From Psilocybe azurescens (lineage: Eukaryota > Basidiomycota > Agaricomycetes > Agaricales > Agrocybaceae): a stretch of DNA of 64,000 nucleotides. The position numbers and the translations under genes are program-made. The stretch covers positions 1-64,000 of the forward strand of contig JAJIRX010000233.1 of assembly GCA_023853785.1 (NCBI GenBank), in the 5' to 3' direction. Shown here one piece after another: positions 23,536-33,850 of this stretch. Position 1 is the stretch's first letter; every line of letters starts with the position of its first letter. The notes under the pieces are model-generated. The model saw only the letters and a list, made by a program, of their open reading frames with translations, did not search any database and had not been told where the DNA came from.

Positions 23536-24440
23536 CCATTACCTTCTTGTATTTTCACGGCTTGTACGTTGAAAGAAGCCTCAGTTTGACGACTAGAACT
23601 GGAATAGCGACTGAAGTCATTGTCACCTTCAGACCATCGAACGACACTCCGCCTCTCTGCCCCCCGTCGGGCGTAACCCCCCTGTTATGCGACTACGAGA
23701 ATGCTCGTTCCATCGTCTCGCTTATTAAAGTAACGGACTGCCTAGCTTTTGCTTTACTCTCGCTGATCAATCTTACTAGTCCCGCCAAAGCTTGGCCCAG
23801 GTAACTTCTGTATAGACAGGTGCCATTGTAAATTCTTTCGTCCGTCCATACTGAGGTTCAATGTAAATGTTTTTTTGCTTTTAAAATAACCATCTGCCTT
23901 GAAATTGGCCCCTACAGGTCTCGGGAAACTTGTCCTCGCATCGTCCAGTCGGGCTTGGCAGCTTTATCTTTCGAAACGATGCCTCATTCTATCCTAGACA
24001 TAGCAATATCTTTGTGAACCGGTATAAGCCGAAGTTCTTTAATCATTGGGATTACCTATTGCAAAAATAGCATGAGCTGTTCCAATGTTGATTCTGATGG
24101 AAAGCATTAAATATATATACCACGGTATGGGAATGTATTATATTTTGGCTGAGTTCCTTCCGTCGAATTCATTTCACATCGGCGGACAGGTGTCACTGTC
24201 ACTGCCCATTTTGAGGGCGTAAAAATAGGCAAAGGATGGGGTTGGTTGATATCTTACTAGGCACACCCAAACGAGCAGCTGGCCACACGCTCGGCGCCTA
24301 TAACATTGACTACCGAACCGGAGACTCATACGAACCTATTCCAGGGCAGTGCTTACCTGCATGATCATTAGATATCACGCTGGGAGTGCCACTTAATATC
24401 ACATCTTTGTTGCATTGCCGGTGTTGATATTTGATTGGCT
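23536..24440. other. No gene seen; promoter side of the next gene
   Basis: Nothing supported until the TATA-like word at about 24450. Confidence 0.4.
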
Positions 24441-24448
24441 CTCGCGCA

Positions 24449-24457
24449 GTATAAAAG
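24449..24457 (+). promoter_or_regulatory. TATA box of the 24.6 kb gene
   Basis: AGTATAAAAGC lies about 30 bp before the likely transcription start. A 5'-UTR intron with clean splice sites (GTAAG at about 24529, CTTCAG ending at about 24577) follows, ending just before the ATG at 24585. Confidence 0.5.
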
Positions 24458-24584
24458 CTTCCAAGTACTAAAGGATTATGACCATTCAATTTTTCATCAA
24501 GCTCACCTCCAGCTGCTCTACACCCGGTAAGTTTGCTCACTGCGAAAAGAAATCCGCCATCTGACCCGTCTTCAGAAACCAATC

Positions 24585-25175
24585 ATGCCCGCCTCGGCAT
24601 TCGACATCGTTATTTACAACAAGCTGCCGCTGATAGAAGCAGCGAGCGCGTTTGCAGACTGCAAGCAAGTGCTATCGAGCCTTGCACCGCTCTTTGCCTC
24701 GTACAGCGGCAAATATCGGTGTCTGTCTCGTTCACCGTCACTGCAGGCTCTAAGAAGGCGAACGAATGGTCGCAACGGGGAATGTCTCTCAGCCAGAAAA
24801 TCTGGGAGATCACCCTGAGAATATCTACCCAGAACGCTGGCTATCGACAGGCGAACCATACGAATTCACACGTATTCGGACTGACCCGCCGCCCACCAGT
24901 CTCTTTGATGCCTTCCAGAAGATCCTCGTGGACATGGGTGTGGGTCCCACCACCCTCGGTATCTTTGCGATAAACGATCCTCAAAACGGCGGTGTTCTCG
25001 TTGAGAAGACTGATGGTAGGAAGAATATCACAGAGTGGAAAAATGAGGTATCGGAGGGTTTGAAATCTAGAGTCACTGAGACCGGTTGGGCCGTTCGTGA
25101 TAATAATTTGGAGGCAGTCGCCATCTTGGCAGTTTGCATCGTATGTTTCGACCAACTGTGCCATGATCATATTTA
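24585..25175 (+). CDS. Hypothetical protein with TATA promoter and 5'-UTR intron (two one-base frame breaks)
   Basis: It starts MPASAFDIVIYNKLPLIE at 24585, the first ATG after a spliced 5'-UTR. The reading then passes through three frames: SVSVSFTVTAGSKKANEW, then NVSQPENLGDHPENIYPERW, and on to PTTLGIFAINDPQNGG, ITEWKNEVSEGLKSRV and TGWAVRDNNLEAVAILA. Each change can be explained by one missing base in a short homopolymer (AAA at 24711-24713; GG at 24768-24769). The promoter, UTR intron and dense coding signal argue for a live gene. The 3' end may include an intron starting GTATGT at 25141. The family is not recognised. Confidence 0.5.
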
Positions 25176-25179
25176 GCCA

Positions 25180-25679
25180 TATCTTTGCACCATTGTAAAG
25201 TGATCAGTATCTAAGTAGAGCCATTATAACTTTGATCAGAGTCGTTGAACGTTGAGGGGATGCACAGGAATTGGGATATCCGAATTGTAGAATGGGTTTG
25301 TTTCTTTGAGTACGAGAAGTCTGAGTCACAATAAAGTTCCGTTCTGTCCGTCTGTTTTGTCTTCGATTCCTTACCACCTCCAACCTGTCCCCAATCCCAT
25401 AGGAACCACTAGCCCAATTGTTTCCGCAAGTCATAGACGATTAATTTGAAAAACATCGTAGGCAGGGTAGCAATGAAGTAATTAAAGTTTACCGCTCCGT
25501 TAGCGATGTGCAGGCTTAGGCTCGAAGCCTGAGGCCGGCCGTGTCGAGCCGTCGGTAGCCGAGGTCGTGAAGATCCGTTTTCTAACCCTCTGGCGGCTCA
25601 CGGCTCAGGCTTCAGATTTCGAGAGCTAGAGCTGCGGCCCAGGCCGAGGGCTTTGGGTGGCTGATAGAACTATATAACA
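25180..25679. other. No gene seen
   Basis: A GC-rich stretch at about 25500-25640 has repeated CGAGG/GGCTC words; no gene. Confidence 0.4.
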
Positions 25680-26935
25680 CCAATATTAAGTGAGTCCATG
25701 CGGTCTTTCCGATGTGAGTTTTTCCGTCTGTTCACAAAGGATTGTACATTGTGAAAACTGGCCCCTGCTATTAAAATAACTGTTCCACACGGACCATTTA
25801 TCGGTGTGCACCGCGTTCCTCTGGCCGTGAGAGGAAATTCTTAATGGATAACTACAGGTGGGGCTCAACTTATTTTCGTAACGTGTTCCTCACTATGGTT
25901 GGGCATAGCATTAATCCATCAGCTCCTAGGGGCGTGTTTCACATGGGTTGGTTGGCTGCCTAGTCGGATAGGTTCATCATAGTTATACGTCTAATTACTT
26001 TTACATGTGAACGTCCTTTCAACATCTTCCGCAGTCCGCAGCCTATAGTAATGATCTTCTCTTCTATGTTGACTTTGGGCCTAAGCCATCTGTGACGAAG
26101 ATGAGCTTGACACAGCGGATGAGTTGAATCTTGATATCTTTGACCTAGCAAACTGGATTTGAGCCTGAGCGCTTATCCGCGTTCGGGCACCCACGCTAGA
26201 CGCCCTATTCATGACCAATGGGGAAACTGATTCCTATGGACTTGGCTCAGATCTGACATCCTGGGATTTCTGAGGGGAATAAGGAGCCCAGACGGACCCC
26301 ATACATTGCATGGAATATCCCGGTGCCGTTTATAGACTACTGCCTGCACTTTTGAAACCGAGAGTCTGGAGTATGGTAGACACAAGATATGGAACTTCAG
26401 AATGGCTTATCCTTTGATCATATATATAGACGTTCCCCACTTTTTAATAATTAGTACCACCATACGGATGCAGATACAAATCACGCTGATAGGTTGCCAC
26501 GTTCATATCTCCAACCTCTATCTAGACTGAGGTGGGGTGCTTACCCGCGCTCAGGGCGCATCCACGCTAGATGCTTGTTTACAACCGAACGGGAAATCGA
26601 TTCCGTCGGACATGGTTCATAACCAACATTCTGTCTGGCCCTTGGGAATGAATTCAAAGACAACACCACGGGGTCCACACGGTATAGGAAAAGCTCCGGT
26701 ACTATTTATAGACTACTGCCTCTGAGCTCGGAGGGATGGGCTGAAATGTACAAAGCTGGATGGATGAGTAGAGAATCACTGGTGAAATTGTTTATCTGCT
26801 TTGTGAACCTTTAATGGTGGTCCGTCTAAATCAGGAGTGAACTTTGGGCCAGGCAATGTGGAAAGAAGAAAGAAAGGCAGAGAGAATGTGCTACTGAGGG
26901 GGTCCTAATGTTGGAACGACCAGCTGGAGGTTGAG
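25680..26935 (+). repeat. Dispersed non-coding repeat, copy 2
   Basis: Direct-orientation relative of 15170-16430, with the same order of landmarks: CTTTCCGATG, TCTTCCGCAG, GAGCGCTTATCCGCG and a closing TCCTAATGTTGGAA. Its sub-repeats are at about 26150-26345 and 26520-26715. The two copies bracket a 9.2 kb segment of host-like genes. Confidence 0.8.
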
Positions 26936-26983
26936 AGAGCCGCATTGGCTATTACTTTGTTTTTGTAAACCACTGACCATTAT

Positions 26984-27376
26984 TGTTACAATCTCAAGTT
27001 AGAATCACGCAGTGTGCATAATCTAACCACCAATCATTTACAAGAACAAGTTCAAGTTCGAGTTGAGCAGGTTAAGCAGGTTGGATTCTCAAGAACTAGC
27101 TAAAGAATACAGTGGATCCTTCCTGGTATAAATACGGTGAACTGTACAGCAACTTGAAACGAGTTTGAGTGTTCATCAACAGATGTATCATAAAGATGGA
27201 AGTGAAAGTCCATCAAAGATATGATGGAGTTTCGTAGATATGATGGAAAGCAGAGTTCATCAGAACATACAATGATGTATCAATGATGTGAAGGATGTCA
27301 AAGAAAAAGGAAAAGAAAAGAAAAGAAAAGAAAAGAAAAGAAAAGAAAAGAGAAAAGAAAAAGACTTGTCGTAACA
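26984..27376 (-). repeat. Solo LTR of the first Ty3 family, 5-bp target duplication
   Basis: 393 bp from TGTTACAATC to GTCGTAACA, homologous throughout to 12437-12838 and in the same orientation. It is flanked on both sides by ATTAT (26979-26983 and 27377-27381), so it is a complete insertion that lost its interior by LTR-LTR recombination. The GAAAA tract (27300-27360) is part of the LTR. Confidence 0.9.
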
Positions 27377-27429
27377 ATTATTAACTTCTGCCTTGTTTGT
27401 GGGAAAACTAAGGACTGAACCTGTGTTTC

Positions 27430-28240
27430 CATTCCTGTTCAGCAATTATTTTACACCTAGCAGTGATATCGTGAAAGTATATGGATCTTGTAAACAATCC
27501 AATGTCTGAGAGATTTCTGGCTCTAGATTTACTGGCTCTTTACTTTTCGGGCTGTCTTCTACATAGCTATTCAATGGTGAGTTAGGCCTTTTATTCTTAT
27601 CTATTGCCATGTGTACACATTCAATGGCTTTCTGTTTCTTGTCAATCACCCATATCTTCCAGAAATTTCAATTTAATTGATTTCTTTAAGAGTATTCATC
27701 AGTTGACATATCTGGTACTCATCATCTTTTATATTTGTTTGCTCAAATGCCTGCGCTTCCTGCTGAAATCCTTTGCCAACCCGGGTTGAACAATTGTCCA
27801 TCATTCTCTTGTTGTGCATATCTTGTTGGACATGATGGGCAGCATGGTGCTTTAATAAATCAGAGCTTTTATCATACCCCTGGCTGAAATCCTGCCAATG
27901 ATTTCTTTTGTTAGCTCTATCGAATTAAGGCACATTAACATACTGACATCACAATATTTCTGATAGATGGACAAGGCTTTTCTGAGACATTCCAATTGGC
28001 TTTCTGTCATACATATAAGGCCAGACATTATTCAAAATTTTAGACAGGAATGGATGCAGTGAACAATGACAGAGTTTTTAGGAAGGAAATCCACAGTGCA
28101 TGGCAGGATACACAGAGTAAAAATTTAATAATTTATGGATTTTCAAGACAATTAATTCATACCTTCAGAATGTCATAAAATGCATGTCCATCTATAAAAT
28201 GAGCGGTGGTGACATTGTTAGAGTACTTCAGATTGCTCCA
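27430..28240 (-). pseudogene. Transposon-encoded protein relic
   Basis: Minus-strand fragments in different frames: GYDKSSDLLKHHAAHHVQQD, KRMMDNCSTRVGKGFQQEAQ, AFEQTNIKDDEYQ and a C-terminal piece ending at 27446 (KSKEPVNLEPEISQTLDC). The middle pieces resemble the C-terminal part of mushroom transposase-type proteins as I remember them, but I cannot assign a family firmly. Stops and frame changes separate the pieces. It is bounded by the solo LTR on the left and by the terminus of the next element on the right. Confidence 0.4.
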
Positions 28241-29039
28241 CCAAGGCAGTATATTACTATGCCCCACCTATTCCTACTTGATTCCATGGTTCCAGATGGA
28301 TTCTGGGTGGATTCAAATTAATAGTTTCAAGTGGAATGGGTTTGGAATCATGGAACAAACCTATTCCAGATTGGTTCATTAAAGAGAGGACTTAGTGAAA
28401 TTCACCAAGTCCAGCTTTCATTTCATATGGGTGTACTTTACCTCCACCCATATACTCCACATGGACTCCATTTGGAACATATCCAAGTGTTCAGAAAGTT
28501 ATCTTTGATAGGTGGAGTTCAGGTGGACTCCAGATGGACTTCAAGCAATTCCACTTGAATCCAACTGGAGGCCAGGTGGAGTCCAGGTGGAGTCCAGGTG
28601 GAGTTCAATTAGAATCCACCTGGACTCCATACCTGGGTAACAATATTCCAGCTTAGGCCATCAGAGAGCAGACTTATTGAATTTCACAAAGTCCAGCTAT
28701 AGCCAGATTTTAATTGGAATGTATTTTCTTAGAGTAAATTCATGTAAGAATGTATATATAATATATTAAAACTATATACTACATTATTATCTACAATATT
28801 ATCTACTAGCAAAGTTCATCACCACTGAAACATAAAAAAGAAATATATAAAAATATATAAAACAAAAGAAATAAAAGAAAAACATACAAAACAGACGAAA
28901 AAGGAGGCGAGAGGGTACATAGTTGGTTCAAATAAATATAGAAGCACATGAACATGAAAAAAAAGAGAAAACGAGATAAAAAAAAAAGAAAAAAAGAAAG
29001 AAAAAGGGGGCGAGAGGATGGCCATGTCGCTCATAGCCC

Positions 29040-29450
29040 CGCCATATGCATTGTCGTTGTTGTGGTGGCCATTGTACATGCTGTGGTGGCCTTCGTACAC
29101 ATTGTGGTGGCCGTTGTACGCGTCCGGCGTGTCCGTACATTGTGCTGTTGTGTCCGCTGCGTCTGCCATACGCGTTGTTGTCTTCGTTGTGGCTGTCATA
29201 CACGTTGTTGTTGTTGTTGTCGTGGCTGTCATACATGTCGTTGTCGTTGTCGTACACGTCATTGTTGTTGTTGTGGCCGTCATATGCGTTGTTGTTGTTG
29301 TTGTTGTGGCTGTCATATGTGTTGTTGTTGTTGTTGTTGTGGCCGTCGTACATGTCGTGGTCGTGGTCATCGTGGCCGTTGTCGTCATTGTTGCGGCCGT
29401 TGTACGTGTTGTCGCCATGGTCTGCGACGTGTTGGTGTCATTGTCCGTGA
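29040..29450. repeat. GTTGTTGTNGTGGC-type microsatellite
   Basis: Irregular repeats of GTTGTTGTTGT with GTGGCCGTCATA-type spacers. Open frames of 130-220 codons on both strands (Asn-rich, Thr-rich, Val-rich or Cys-rich) are repeat by-products. It occupies the same place as the minisatellites in the related elements. Confidence 0.8.
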
Positions 29451-30053
29451 CACGTCCTGCGCGTGCCGTCATACCCATCGTTGTATGTACCGTACGTACC
29501 CGTCATTGTCATTGTCATCGGCCTACATGAAAAGCGTACCCATCATTGTCATTGTCATCGGCCTACACAAAAAAGGAGGGGGGGGGGGAAGCGGTTAATG
29601 GCGGCGGCATGCGAATTTGCGACTTACCTGGGGTCGCTGACCTCGCTCCTTGTTCACATCGCATTGCCTTGTTCCCCCTCATTCCGCATTTGCCTCGCCT
29701 CTCGTTTCTTCGTTTCTCCACCTGCCTCGTTCCGTCTTCGTTCGTGACTCACCTCCCTTCGTTCGTGGGTGTCCGTTTGTTCTTCGTCGGTCTCGGTTTG
29801 TTGTGATGCGATGCGATGCGTGGTCGGGTTGGGTTGGCATGGGCCTGGCTCCGACCGACGACGGCGAGGGTGGGGGGCACGCACGATGGCAGCAGCGGGG
29901 TGGTGGTGGTCGGAGGAAGAGGTGGGGTGGTGGAAATAATAAACGGACCGATGTGGCATTAATAAGTCACATATGTGACATTATTTGTCACTTGCCGAGA
30001 AATGCCGAGTAAATAGCTGTATTGGTATGTAGCCCATCAAAATTTGATAAATT

Positions 30054-30132
30054 ACAAAGGCTCTATAGCTTAGTTGGTTTAACGTCAGTGTGCGGCCTTC
30101 TCAGATGCCCGAGTTCAATTCCTCTTGGTGCT
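30054..30132 (+). ncRNA. tRNA-like Pol III module, copy 1
   Basis: TAGCTTAGTTGG fits the A box (TRGCNNAGYNGG) at every position. AGTTCAATTCC lies about 45 bases later and fits the B box GGTTCGANTCC except at two bases. A long T run follows as a possible Pol III terminator. The acceptor ends do not pair, so this is not a functional tRNA. Confidence 0.4.
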
Positions 30133-30453
30133 TTTTTTTTTTGTTATAATAGAATATAAATAAAATATAAATAAAATCTGGGGATCATCCTCCACCTGGA
30201 GTCCATTAGAAATTGACCCTGAAATAGTGTATTAATGTTGATATACATGCTTCTTGAGTCAAATCCATATGGAATCCATATGGAGGATGGTAGACTCAGA
30301 TGAAGTTCCATATGGAGTCCACATGGAGGATGAGTGGATTCCAGCTGGACTCCAGGTGGAGCCTCCACCTCTAAATGGCTGGTACATCTGCCAAAAAAGA
30401 GTCACCAAACTCCATGTGGACACCACCCGGAATATATGGGTGAGGGTAAAGAC

Positions 30454-31340
30454 CTCGTCACAGCTGTTGTCCCTGTCCATCCTTGTCCTTGTCACTGTTG
30501 GACCCATCCATACCTGGCCTCATCCTTATTGCAGTCGCTGTCCTCTCCATCCGTGGTATCTGTCTGTACTCATCACCATCGTCCTTGTTGTTGTGGCAGT
30601 TGCCATTGCCATCTTTGTCCTCAGTGCTGCTGCTGTCCTTGTCCTTGTTGCAGCTGCCCTTGCCATTGCCCTCATCTGCATCCTTGCCCTTGCCCTTGCC
30701 CTTGCCCTTGCCCTTGCCCTTGCCCTTGTCAGGGTTGTTCTTGCCTACATCTGGGTCCTTGCCCTCATCATTGTCTGGGTTCTTGTTATTGCAGTCACAG
30801 TCATCCAGGTTCAGGTCCACATTGTCGCTGTCATCATTGTTGTTGTTGGCGTGGCCATCACAGTTGTTGACATCCTCTGTCATGTCAGGTTGGCTGTGGC
30901 CTGGCTCCAACTGACAAGGTGGTGGTGGTAGTAGTTGGAAGAAAAAGTGGGGTCTGATGTGTCACGTTCATGTTGTTGATTGGCTCGTGCTGAGAAATGC
31001 CAAGAAATGGGCAGTGTCAGTATATATTTAACTAATGTTTTATTTCATCTAAGCCTGTATAGCTTAGTCGGTTTATTGTCCACGTTCAGCGTTCTCCAGT
31101 TGCCTGAGTTCAATTCTTTTAGATGAATTTTATTTTTTACACTAGTATATAATATAATATAATATAATAAAAATACTGGGACACTATTCCACTTGGATTC
31201 CACCCTATTCCATTGGACTGAACCTATGTTGGACCAAACCCAATGCAATATATGGTATTCCAGTTGGATTCCAGTTGGATTCCATATAGATTCCAGCTAT
31301 TCGATTGAAATGAAACTGGAATATTCCATTTGGAATGGCC
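30454..31340 (+). mobile_element. Truncated third relative of the non-autonomous element
   Basis: It begins directly beyond the previous terminus with a CTTGCC-rich minisatellite (about 30600-30740). Then come the conserved block (GGCCTGGCTCCAACTGACAA, about 30898), the GTCACGTTCATGTTGTTGATT stretch, the Pol III-like module and a TGGATTCC field (31170-31340). The left end is missing, and the right end abuts an LTR starting at 31341. Many CG positions of the 7.2 kb copy appear as TG or CA here. The minus-strand frame 30458-30910 (Asp/Asn/Lys/Gly-rich) is a repeat by-product. Confidence 0.6.
31046..31125 (+). ncRNA. tRNA-like Pol III module, copy 2
   Basis: 80 bases bounded by a perfect 7-bp pair (CATCTAA 31046-31052 with TTAGATG 31119-31125) like an acceptor stem. 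The A box is TAGCTTAGTCGG (perfect fit) and the B box is AGTTCAATTCT. The anticodon arm does not fold cleanly. It is probably tRNA-derived, giving a Pol III promoter or a remnant. Confidence 0.45.
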
Positions 31341-31786
31341 TGTCAGGGCAACACTAAAATCAGTGTAACAAAGCCACCAACAAAGACAAGCAAGAGAGTA
31401 AAAGCAGAGGATGAGGAGAGAGCAGAGGATAGACTTATGAGGAATCAATGATCTGAAGGTTCACACCAATGATAGTGGAAATCCTAAGAGATTGAAGCTG
31501 GGGATCTACCTACAAAAATGCAGTATTTATATTACTCTAGAGGTGACTGACTAAGCAAGGTTCTATGATGAGTAATAAAAAGACCATGATGAATAATAAA
31601 GAAAGCAATAATGAGTAATAATGAATAATAAAGCTCATGATGAGTAATAAAAGGAATGATGATGGAAACTTCTGGAATGATCAAAATATTAAGAAAGATA
31701 AAAGATATGATGAATGATGAATGATAAGATAAAAGATAAAAAATAATCAAGTGATGAAAATAGAAGTAAATAGGGAAACCCTGACA
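31341..31786 (-). repeat. 3' LTR of a second Ty3/gypsy element
   Basis: 446 bp with inverted ends TGTCAGGG/CCCTGACA. On the minus strand it is preceded by the polypurine stretch AAAGAGGGGTGA, as expected at the 3' LTR junction. It lies directly against the subterminal field of the DNA element on its left. Confidence 0.75.
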
Positions 31787-32830
31787 TCACCCCTCTTTAA
31801 AGCACATTTCCCACAATGTGCTTGGTATCTGGAGATATTGGACTCAAACAAGAGTTGTGATGCCATTGAAGTTTAGAAGTGAAGAGATTTTGCCTTTGGT
31901 ATTGCTTTCATCATCAGGCTTGGTGAGAGTTTCTTCTTCATCTCCTTGATCTGCAGTTGATAAACTTCACTCTGTTGTTGTGCCAACCATAGAGCTACCC
32001 TTCTCCCTCACAATGTGCTTCTTTTCTAACTCCAGTGAATGCATGAGTTCATCATCAAGTTTTTGAGTGCCTTTGAAGTTCATCTTGTGGGTTAGGGGTT
32101 CAGATGTGACAGGGGGATGTTTTCAGATGCAGTCAGTGAAAAGAATGTAGATTTGATGCATTTGATGGAGAATAAGTGTGGGATTGTTGATTGGGTTTGG
32201 GAGTGATGAGGTGGTTGTCTTTTAAAAGTTGTGATGTGTTAAGTAGAATTTTGTTTTCATCTTGGTTCCCATGTTTTTTGATGAAATGAAACTCCAACAT
32301 CACCCCTCCTTTCCCACAATGGTGCTTAACTATGGTCTAGTTTAGAAGGTTTTAAAAGTAGAATAGGAATAGTAAAATTTTCAAAAGGCACAAAAGAAAG
32401 TCTATCAAAAGTAAGGGCAGAAATCCTTCTAGGTGCAGCCAGATGTCTAGTATGGAATTCTTTGATTGGTCTAGAGGCCCCTTTGAGATTATCTGCAGGC
32501 TCCCAAGTACTTTCTTCATTTGGATAAATTTTCCACTTGACCAAATACTGCAGCTTGCCCCTATAAAGTCTACTGTCCTTGATAATTTCAACTTTCCATT
32601 CTGGATTATCTCCAGTAATAACGGGAGGAGGTCTAGAAGAAGGTTTTCTTCCAGAAATGGTATCAGAATGACAAGGTAGGAGTTTTACAGTGTTAAATAC
32701 TGAACGGATCTTCCTGCTAGAAGGTAGCTTAAGTTCATAAGCATTTGGGCCAATAATCTTAGTGACTTTGTAAGGCCTATATCTTCTATCACCTAGCTTG
32801 CATCACTCAATGAGGTCCATGCAAGTTTGT
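31787..32830 (-). pseudogene. Chromovirus integrase C-terminus with chromodomain
   Basis: The minus strand encodes the integrase tail (YKVTKIIGPNAYELKLP, FNTVKLLP) and then a chromodomain. The latter has DSRLYRGKLQYLVKWK, NEESTWEPADNL and IKEFHTRH, ending about 32326. Chromodomains in these elements bind histone marks and steer integration into heterochromatin. The polypurine-like motif GTGGGAAAGGAGGGGTGATG appears twice, about 500 bp apart (near 32297-32320 and 31787-31830), hinting at a duplication. The remainder of the element right of about 32830 is missing. Confidence 0.8.
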
Positions 32831-32891
32831 GCAGGTCCATGAAACAGGTGCACAGACGTGGCACGGACACCGCAGCCTTTCTCTTTGCCCA

Positions 32892-33022
32892 TATTAGATG
32901 CCTATTTTTCTTACAGAAAAAATTCTACATCTTCCCGATTCTGCAGTTGTGAACTAAGTAAGCAACTAAGAATGTAGTTGTCAAATATTTATATTGCCCC
33001 TCTGTTCCCAACAGAGAGAAAT
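32892..33022 (+). repeat. Short dispersed repeat, copy 1
   Basis: Matches 59223-59368 in the same orientation: ATTAGATGCC, TTACAGAAA, ATTCTACATC, AGTTGTGAACT, ATTTATAT then GCCCCTCT and TTCCCAACAGAGAGAAAT. Identity of the source element is unknown. Confidence 0.7.
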
Positions 33023-33850
33023 TGAAAGGAGGAGGATTCTCATCATCAGCTAATGTTCTTCAATATGCACAGGAGGCAAGGGAGAGATATGAGGTGCAAG
33101 TGCATGTCTTATATGTGATCAATTATTTGTTATCCAGATCATGGTTCGTTAGCAGGCAGCTGAAAGGCTGCTGTGTGCGACAAGCCTCACTGATGTAAGG
33201 GAGCTTAAGGGAATCCTGGAAAGACAGGACAAGAGGGTCTTTGTTTGTTGTGGTAAGAGACCCAGCTACGATACATAAAAATGTATAACCATGTACCTTC
33301 ATTCATTGTGGTAAAAGACAAGGAACAAAGATATGAAAATGAGAAAATTGTGTGTCAGAGTCAGATGATGGTCGATTGACAGTGTGTGACCTCAGTTGTG
33401 TACAAGGTTACTACACCTAGGGGGGGTAAGACAAGGGAAGGCCAGGCTTACAGTAGCACATAGACGGTATAGAGAGATCCACAGTGCAAATTCAAACATA
33501 ATATCCAAACAGCAGGATATTTAGTACTGTGGTCATCACAAATAGAGCTAAGGTGCTGACTCTGGCTTTGAATCCAGTCTCACATGGATGGATACATCAG
33601 CAAATGCTCATCTGTCTGGATGGTCTAAAGCCAGAACCTCCAGACAGAATCAGTCCTTCAGGATATGTGTGGCGACTCTTTATTAGAGTGCCATATCTTG
33701 AGCATGGAACCATATCTAGTTGCTGGTTTTATGCCAAGTCAGAACATATCAGATTTCAGAGTGTACTAGAGATTTTTAAATGTTTCATAAAAAATTTCAC
33801 GGTGAGATGTTTAGTGCGGGGTGGCTTTGTAATTGCCCAATACACAACAC
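33023..33850. other. No gene seen
   Basis: A 145-codon plus-strand frame at 33529-33966 has no recognisable domain and runs into the next repeat module. I do not call it a gene. Confidence 0.4.

Larger units (their letters stand above)
28249..30453 (+). mobile_element. Non-autonomous DNA element, relative of the 7163-10244 insertion
   Basis: The left end GTATATTACTATGCCCC (28249-28265) and the right end, whose reverse complement reads GTCTTTACCCTCACCC (30438-30453), match the shared terminal core. Order inside: TGGAATCC/GGAGTCC field (28266-28640), near-palindromes at 28389-28411 and 28671-28693, inverted AT block (about 28731-28795), GTTGTTGTTGTGGC microsatellite (29040-29450), conserved block around GGGCCTGGCTCCGACCGA (about 29840), Pol III-like module (30054-30132), second field (30180-30437). 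No target duplication was found. It contains no transposase. Confidence 0.65.

Noticed and set aside
27300..27360. GAAAA microsatellite as a separate feature
   Set aside because: It is part of the solo LTR and has a counterpart in the other LTR.
28819..29598. Asn-, Thr-, Val- and Cys-rich frames of 130-220 codons
   Set aside because: They translate a GTT/GTG microsatellite in all frames.
30254..30931. Frames of 140-225 codons on both strands (Leu/Pro- or Asp/Lys-rich)
   Set aside because: They arise from the CTTGCC minisatellite and the conserved transposon block.
31341..31362. Right terminus of the third DNA element
   Set aside because: TGTCAGGGCAAC looked like a diverged end, but it pairs with CCCTGACA at 31786 and is an LTR edge.
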